In this document: positions 7,801 through 11,593 of the stretch, piece by piece
How positions within the stretch are numbered: the stretch's first letter is position 1
Layout: each line of letters opens with the position of its first letter
NCBI GenBank assembly: GCA_002409365.1
Contig: DHUW01000068.1
Location: forward strand, 11,176 to 22,768
Source of the DNA: Anaerolineaceae bacterium UBA5224
GTDB taxonomy: Bacteria; Chloroflexota; Anaerolineae; Anaerolineales; Anaerolineaceae
Direction: 5' to 3'
Length of the DNA stretch: 11,593 bases
The notes under the pieces: model-generated
Databases searched by the model: none
What the model was told of the DNA's origin: nothing
Seen by the model: the letters and a program-made list of their open reading frames with translations, nothing else
Position numbers and translations under genes: made by a program

Positions 7801-8220
7801 GATCTGATTGGCGTAAGTGATAACGCTGTGATCAGAGAAAACCCCTTCGTGATTGCAGGCGTAATCGACGCAACTGCAAACTTTAAGCAGTTCAAGATTC
7901 ACTGGGGTAAGGGACCTGATCCGACTGAGTGGCACGAACTTACCCCGGATTGGATCACCTCTCCGATTACCTCAGCAGCCGAAATTCTAAAATGGGATAT
8001 GACCGATGTTGATGCGGATGTGATCACCCTCAGGGTTACCATGCACAGTACGATCAACACGGAAGTACAGAAGAAATGGGTTTTGCGGCTAGACCTCCCG
8101 ACACCGACCCCCACACTAACGCCGACTGCCACCATGACACCTACAGTAACACCAACCTTGCCGCCGGAACCCACTGCCACGCCAACCCCACCCCCGGATG
8201 AGTCTACTCCGGCGCCATAG
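4900..8220 (+). CDS. Class A penicillin-binding protein (PBP1A type) with long N- and C-terminal extensions
   Basis: Bifunctional peptidoglycan synthase of 1106 residues, longer than usual (~700-900). It polymerises glycan from lipid II and crosslinks peptides outside the membrane. Residues 1-197 are a polar, acidic and Pro-rich cytoplasmic tail ending in a KTKKKK block, then one transmembrane helix (~203-224). The GT51 domain has catalytic E290 in TEDKEYYNHPG, GASTITQQ at 321-328 and LYLNEIFYG with E373. The transpeptidase has SSIK with S583 as nucleophile and K586, SFN at 646-648 and KTGT at 784-787; all key residues are present. After it come four Cys (861, 872, 911, 958) that could form disulfides, an Ig-like beta domain (~965-1062) and a Thr/Pro-rich tail (~1066-1106). 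It appears to be a single-gene transcript from its own promoter, closed by the hairpin at 8240. Family and activity are very secure; the roles of the extensions are unknown. Confidence 0.96.
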   Translation: MMDMNQSPESEDTTQLSPEEINKTRETDTGSQSRDDQGLQFKELEHFKETPLSLEEQNGMNNYNNPGDEFKTGHWAIDFHAAEKAQLFEPAPRQSAVNSDFVETIPPETPVSQPVPEVVLPETVGEVDSQATTLNPVAFTPAETEAPQETQPTIITPRKKQVTTTAKPPSKPVSGKTQPTLVGGQPPIQPRKTKKKKGCFSRGILIALIVLLLILLGVGIYAISKYFEIASTLPSVDELQNRASQFETTYILDRNGNILYEIVDPNAGKRTYVPLERISPYLIAATIATEDKEYYNHPGFDLIALARALYTNYTSGEIVSGASTITQQLARLLLLTDERYDQTYERKAREIILAAEITRRYTKEQVLELYLNEIFYGNLSYGIEAGANTYFNTTAAELNLFQSAFLAGIPQTPAVYDIYSNREETLNRAKTVLVLMYELSNETGCIHIGENLEPVCVDAIQTIAASDALDAYEFQKRDINMQFPHWVVFIQSLLENQFDAQTIYRSGFSIYTTLDPDMQREAEQAVTNQLAQMTGKNATNGAVVVMNPTNGEILSMVGSADFNNEAISGQVNMALTQTRQPGSSIKPLTYLAAFEKDWTPSTLIWDVPTKFRPSTDPFDTSPDYEPVNYDGRFHGPVLVRDALANSFNIPAVKALEYVGIYDDPNTAEQDGFINFAHRLGITSLNRPDYGLSLTLGGGEVSLLEMTGAFQVIANEGRKIAPVAITKVVDHQGNVLFEYQPPAGDQVVRSAHAYLISSILSDPVARAPMFGYDSVLNLPFPAAAKTGTTNDFRDNWTLGYTPDLVVGVWVGNADYSPMVKTTGVEGAAPIWAEIMQAGINRYKGGVATPFARPSDVVDYTICTVSGAQPSEYCPTYKTEIFASDQIPLPKDQDLWLKTSIDAWTNLQASPACAEFTKEALAINVEDKSAIEWLGTQPGRDWANNNGFPDPLVVKPERECRLDDPRPIIDLIGVSDNAVIRENPFVIAGVIDATANFKQFKIHWGKGPDPTEWHELTPDWITSPITSAAEILKWDMTDVDADVITLRVTMHSTINTEVQKKWVLRLDLPTPTPTLTPTATMTPTVTPTLPPEPTATPTPPPDESTPAP

Positions 8221-8239
8221 ATATTATAAAATGCTCTTT

Positions 8240-8268
8240 GGGCGGGTCTTGGACCCGCCCTTCCTTTA
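8240..8268 (+). terminator. Rho-independent terminator after the PBP gene
   Basis: A perfect 9-bp stem GGGCGGGTC (8240-8248) / GACCCGCCC (8252-8260) with a 3-nt loop TTG, followed by TTCCTTTA, 20 bp after the PBP stop. On the other strand the stem is followed by AAAGAGCATTTTA, a poorer tail, so it acts mainly for the PBP gene. Confidence 0.8.
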
Positions 8269-8335
8269 TCATTCTGAACGAAGTGAAGAATCGTACACAA
8301 TGCTGACAAGATCCTTCGTTGCACTCAGGATGACA
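8267..8335. repeat. Imperfect palindromic repeat of the widespread 'HSERSEES' type
   Basis: Two 26-nt arms, 8267-8292 and 8310-8335, match as an inverted repeat at 18 of 26 positions around a 17-nt centre. The left arm begins TATCATTCTGAACGAAG and the right ends CACTCAGGATGACA. The form TCATTCTGAGCGAAGCGAAG...CTTCGCTGCGCTCAGGATGACA is a dispersed element I know from many bacterial genomes, recognisable because spurious translations read HSERSEES and ALRMTD; this copy translates to HSERSEES and VALRMTD in the plus direction. It lies between two convergent genes, the usual setting for such REP/MITE-like elements. Copy number cannot be seen from one window. Confidence 0.7.
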
Positions 8336-8354
8336 GATGCTGAGGATGAAAGAT

Positions 8355-10640
8355 TTAAAACAGGGCTAATTGAGATGTGTGGAATTCGGGAGGGTCGCTG
8401 TTGATCTGTGACGCAAACAGTTCCCGGCTCAAAAGAGGATTACCAGCCAGGTTCCGCAGCTGTCTAAACTTGACCAACTGCCATTTCTCGCCGCTTAACA
8501 AGCGCAGGTTGGGGTCGCGTTTGAGTTTGTAGGCGATCAGATTGGAGCGGCTGCCTGGCAACACAATGAACTTCTGACCGGGCAGATCCTGATTCATCGC
8601 CAGGATCCTTGAGACCTGGGCGCTAGTTATCGGGAAGAAACTATAAAGCGGCGTTCCCGTTTGATCAACCCAAAAAATCCGATCCGGTTGGCTTTCACGA
8701 GCATAGTTAAGCTTATCTGCCATTTGCTCTAATAGCACCCTGACCTGTTTCAGGTCATCAGCCCGGGCTGCTGCACTTTCCCTGGGTTGGATTCGGAAAA
8801 TTGTACCGGCTACCACCTTTTCCTCTTGTGCATAGGTTTCCAAGATTGCCTGTACCAACTCATCCGATGGAGTCATCATGCCGCTCATTCGGGTATAAAG
8901 TGCAATGTTAAGTTCATCAAAAGTCAATGATGGCTTGCTCTGCAGTTCTGACAAGACGATCTGTTCAGCCAAATCTGCCATACTGAACAAATCGGAAGGC
9001 GGTTTGGCGAGCCAATATTGTCCGGCTTCCGGGGTTGTACCGGGGTTGAATCGTTGAAAAGTGAGCGGATCGTTTAATGCGGCAGCAAATTCACTCTCCA
9101 GATCGTTCAACATTTCGTTTTCTTTTGGTCGACCATTTAAGTTGCCGCATGTCAACTGATCGGTGACAGCATAAGCCAAGACCCTTAACCAATGTGTTGG
9201 CTCACCCAATCGACTCAGGATCGTCTTTCCACTGGTCTTGATCGTAACCTCGGGTTGCTTTTCTAAAGTAGGAATTTCTGACAATGACGGAAGTCGCCAA
9301 ACGGATTGCAGGGTCTCATTTTCACCATCAATCGCGGCAGAATGCAGTTTCAAGCCGGCGTTTTGGGCTCCCAGCATGCCGGCGAACAGAAAGAGGGTAT
9401 CAAGTTCGCTGGTTAACAGCAAGATCGGTACATCCTGACCGATCAGTCCGGGCAATTGGACTAATACTTTTTTGAGTGCAGTACTGTGCCAGGTCCAGTC
9501 GTAGCGTTGTTTCAGGAGGCTGTTGCGAATTGTCTTTACACCCTCTTTTCCCCAAAGCCAACCGCTCCACAGCCCGCTGAGGTTCCACCAGGCCTGGTTG
9601 CGTCGGGGCAATGAGGTTTGCACCAGCTTGATCAAACCTGGTTCCGGCGGCTCCGCCAGTTCCCGCAGGCGCCCTTCAAAAAGGCTGATCCCGCCCGTAG
9701 GTGAAACGCGTTTGGGCCAATCACGAAAGCTCACCTCTTGCTCTTGTTGGGTCCAAAGACTGGCTGAGCGTAAGAAGGCCTTCCAAACATTGGCTTCCTG
9801 ATAGAGTGGGGGGCGGATCAACTGCCTGGGTCGGTTCCTGCCTTTTGGCCAGATCCAAAGTTGGTTTGCCTGATCGGCAGCAGTCAGCCACATAGCTTTT
9901 AATACTTCAGTCTGTTGTTGACCCAGGTTACAGGTCTCAATTTTGCTCAGCAAAATTTGCAGGGCGACCAATGCCCTGGGGCTGTAATAAGAAATCACTT
10001 CTTCCAAAACTCGCCTGAGGGGAGGATCCTGCCCGGCGACTTTTTCCAATATCTGGGAACGGGTGAGTGCATATGAGGGGGTTCCGCCAAGGTTTTCGAG
10101 CATGGCAGGGGTCAGTTCGACCTCACCGCTGAAACCACAATCTGCGCACGCACCGATGGCGATGTGGGGGTTTTTGCTCTCTTCAGCCCAGATAAAGGTA
10201 TCAACTTCGAATTTGGAATCTGCTCTGCAATCCGGGTTGGGGCAGTCGAGGTGGTAAAAGTTGCCCAGGTATTCTTCGAGAGTCAAGCCATCGCGCATGC
10301 GGTTTTGATTCAACAGTAAAAGAGCCTGGCTGATCATTTCAGTGGTGGGTGCCCCTGCCAGTACTCTCAAGGTGAAAGCAGCAATCGGGTTGTTGGCTGA
10401 AACCAGTACACGGTAGCCAGCCCGGGCTAATTCAAGTGCTGTAAAGGGATTTTGTCCGAAAGGATCGAGTATGTAAGATCCCGGAGAAGCATATTGCCTT
10501 ACCCAATTTCTGACCATGCCTTCCTCATAAGGAGGAAAGTAACGTTCCAACGGTAAAGAACGCTCCGGGAATAAACCCGGTTCGCTGCCCCTCACCCATG
10601 GTGCGGTTGAAAAGTCAGGCAGATTCAGGCTGTCTGGCAA
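8355..10640 (-). CDS. Degenerate DNA-methyltransferase-like protein with zinc ribbon
   Basis: Unassigned protein of 761 residues. Counting from the TTG at 10640, LDPFGQNPFTALELARAGYR begins at 58 and resembles AdoMet-binding motif I of DUF1156-like/N4-N6 DNA methyltransferases (normally DPF-x-G-x-GT). The motif II acid is replaced by VSANNP (80-85). A zinc-ribbon pattern follows: C133, C138, C165, C168 (CPNPDC ... CADC). Around 339-364, where that family carries DPPY, the sequence is TSLPRRNQAWWNLSG. YDWTWHSTALKKVL (380-393) resembles the helix after the catalytic motif. The C-terminal ~200 residues are helical and end in basic stretches such as LIAYKLKRDPNLRLL and LVKFRQLRNL. Start: the TTG has AGGAG 4 nt upstream and lies 7 nt after the GH13 stop; an ATG at 10703 would overlap that gene by 56 bp. 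Probably a non-methylating DNA- or RNA-binding relative; the function is unknown. Confidence 0.65.
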   Translation of the reverse strand: MPDSLNLPDFSTAPWVRGSEPGLFPERSLPLERYFPPYEEGMVRNWVRQYASPGSYILDPFGQNPFTALELARAGYRVLVSANNPIAAFTLRVLAGAPTTEMISQALLLLNQNRMRDGLTLEEYLGNFYHLDCPNPDCRADSKFEVDTFIWAEESKNPHIAIGACADCGFSGEVELTPAMLENLGGTPSYALTRSQILEKVAGQDPPLRRVLEEVISYYSPRALVALQILLSKIETCNLGQQQTEVLKAMWLTAADQANQLWIWPKGRNRPRQLIRPPLYQEANVWKAFLRSASLWTQQEQEVSFRDWPKRVSPTGGISLFEGRLRELAEPPEPGLIKLVQTSLPRRNQAWWNLSGLWSGWLWGKEGVKTIRNSLLKQRYDWTWHSTALKKVLVQLPGLIGQDVPILLLTSELDTLFLFAGMLGAQNAGLKLHSAAIDGENETLQSVWRLPSLSEIPTLEKQPEVTIKTSGKTILSRLGEPTHWLRVLAYAVTDQLTCGNLNGRPKENEMLNDLESEFAAALNDPLTFQRFNPGTTPEAGQYWLAKPPSDLFSMADLAEQIVLSELQSKPSLTFDELNIALYTRMSGMMTPSDELVQAILETYAQEEKVVAGTIFRIQPRESAAARADDLKQVRVLLEQMADKLNYARESQPDRIFWVDQTGTPLYSFFPITSAQVSRILAMNQDLPGQKFIVLPGSRSNLIAYKLKRDPNLRLLSGEKWQLVKFRQLRNLAGNPLLSRELFASQINSDPPEFHTSQLALF

Positions 10641-10644
10641 TAGA

Positions 10645-10649
10645 CTCCT
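10645..10649 (-). promoter_or_regulatory. Ribosome-binding site overlapping the GH13 stop codon
   Basis: AGGAG on the minus strand uses the last two bases of the GH13 TAG stop (TAGGAG) and precedes a TTG at 10640 by 4 nt. It favours TTG as the downstream start and tight coupling of the two genes. Confidence 0.55.
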
Positions 10650-11593
10650 ATTCTGACCTCGAGATGAGGATTCCAAATCCATAAGCTGGCAAATGCAGCT
10701 CATTTTCTACCATTTGGGTAACCATGGCTTCGTTTCCTGCATAGAGCAGCTCCCATTTATTGAAACCATCGGTTGGCAATTGATAAGAGACGATCTTTTT
10801 CGAAAAGTTCAGCACGACCAGCATCCGCACTTCTGCTTCCTGACGTTGATAGACCAGCAGATCGTCAGTGTCAGACTCAATCATCTCGAGCTTACCAGCA
10901 TTCAGGGCAGGATGATCTCGTCTGAGTTTGATCAGGTCTTTGTAAAACGTTAACAGAGAGGCAAGCGAAGTTTCCTGGGAAATAACATTGCGTACAGTGT
11001 AATCCTTATTGACAGGCAGCCATGGTTCACCGGAAGTGAAGCCGGCACTCGGGCTGGAGTTCCATTGCATGGGTGAACGGCAGACATCACGCCCCTGTTC
11101 GAATGGATCCAACATTTTGTGGCGAGGGACGCTGATGTCACGCATACCGATTTCCTCACCGTAATAGAGATAAGGTGTGCCGCGAACAGTCATCTGCATC
11201 GCCAATAACAGTTTCGGGATCGCGTCGCTTTCACCCTTGGCAAAGCGGGTTGTCGAACGGGAAGTATCGTGGTTGTTAAAGAAGTAATTTGGCCAGGCTT
11301 CTTCACCATGTAAGGCATCCCAGTATTGGATAGCCTGCCCAAAGGCTTTGGCGCTGAAGTTTGAGTTGGTGAAGGCATAATCAAAACCAGCATTCAGCCG
11401 TTTCGGTCCAATGAAGGTGCGTGCGGTGGCCGAATCGACCAGGAAGGTCTCACCGACCACATAACGCTCCGGGTATCTGTCTACAATCTTGCGGATCTCC
11501 TCCACCACCCCAATCATTTCAGGCTGGGAGGTATCATAAATGTGCTCGTAGGCATCGAATTTATTCAACAGTTTGTCTAAGCTAAAACCCTGT
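10648..11593 (-). CDS. GH13 alpha-glucosidase / oligo-1,6-glucosidase-like enzyme, 5' truncated by the window
   Basis: C-terminal ~314 residues of an alpha-amylase-superfamily hydrolase acting on alpha-glucosidic bonds of short maltodextrins or isomalto-oligosaccharides. The frame is open to the window edge, so the TTG at 11568 is internal; the N-terminal half, including conserved regions I and II with the nucleophile Asp, is missing. Counting from that TTG, YVVGETF carries the acid/base Glu at 40 (region III) and FFNNHDTSR carries the transition-state Asp at 101 (region IV). GTPYLYYGEEIGM (barrel strand 8 region) and QGRDVCRSPMQWN are typical of alpha-glucosidases and oligo-1,6-glucosidases. 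A C-terminal beta domain ends the protein at GFGILISRSE. No signal peptide can be judged. Family is certain; the exact substrate is not determinable from this half. Its stop overlaps the ribosome-binding site of the next gene. Confidence 0.93.
   Translation of the reverse strand, partial: QGFSLDKLLNKFDAYEHIYDTSQPEMIGVVEEIRKIVDRYPERYVVGETFLVDSATARTFIGPKRLNAGFDYAFTNSNFSAKAFGQAIQYWDALHGEEAWPNYFFNNHDTSRSTTRFAKGESDAIPKLLLAMQMTVRGTPYLYYGEEIGMRDISVPRHKMLDPFEQGRDVCRSPMQWNSSPSAGFTSGEPWLPVNKDYTVRNVISQETSLASLLTFYKDLIKLRRDHPALNAGKLEMIESDTDDLLVYQRQEAEVRMLVVLNFSKKIVSYQLPTDGFNKWELLYAGNEAMVTQMVENELHLPAYGFGILISRSE

Noticed and set aside
8101..8217. CRISPR-like or tandem DNA repeat in the PBP tail
   Set aside because: The repetition reflects Thr/Pro codons in frame, is irregular, and has no spacers.
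7899..8324. Gly/Val-rich open frame antisense to the end of the PBP gene
   Set aside because: It is the reverse reading of the repetitive Thr/Pro codons plus the palindromic repeat; no ribosome-binding site or plausible protein.
8198..8404. Short plus-strand open frame reading HSERSEES...VALRMTD
   Set aside because: A spurious translation of the palindromic repeat, seen as junk annotation in many genomes.
8355..10640. Active restriction-modification or BREX/DISARM-type defence system
   Set aside because: The methyltransferase motifs look degenerate and there is no nuclease, helicase, ATPase or specificity gene in the window.
10641..10703. N-terminal extension of the methyltransferase-like protein from the ATG at 10703
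   Set aside because: It would overlap the GH13 gene by 56 bp, lies in GH13 coding sequence in another frame, and a TTG with a good AGGAG fits better.

Overview
The window looks like ordinary chromosome from an anaerobic Chloroflexota bacterium, most likely class Anaerolineae. Three things point there: Thr/Pro-rich tails ending both a lipoprotein and a penicillin-binding protein, an NBR1-type Ig-like domain on a lipoprotein, and base composition near 50% GC. This is an inference from protein style; there is no rRNA or other marker gene.

Layout: seven protein genes fill almost the whole window and the longest gap is 134 bp (8221-8354). (1) 1-639 (+) is the 3' part of a family 5 uracil-DNA glycosylase whose true start lies left of the window. 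(2) 4799-659 (-) is a probable three-gene operon: a 768-residue glycosidase-like cytoplasmic protein, a TAATG-coupled lipoprotein with an NBR1-type Ig domain, and a bifunctional phosphoglucose/phosphomannose isomerase. (3) 4800-4899 is a compact divergent promoter region with two -10 candidates and a tandem octamer. (4) 4900-8220 (+) is a large class A penicillin-binding protein, followed by a strong hairpin terminator and a dispersed-repeat-like palindrome. (5) 11593-8355 (-) is the C-terminal part of a GH13 alpha-glucosidase-like enzyme, followed after 7 bp by a DNA-methyltransferase-like protein whose cofactor and catalytic motifs look eroded.

How the genes fit together: several products concern carbohydrate (GH13 enzyme, toroid glycosidase-like protein, sugar-phosphate isomerase), so intracellular oligosaccharide or glycogen-type metabolism feeding fructose-6-phosphate is a reasonable reading. 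The PBP and the lipoprotein are cell-surface proteins with similar Thr/Pro spacers. The glycosylase is a DNA-repair enzyme unrelated to its neighbours. The least explained genes are the methyltransferase-like protein and the 768-residue protein. I see no CRISPR, prophage, transposase, tRNA or rRNA.
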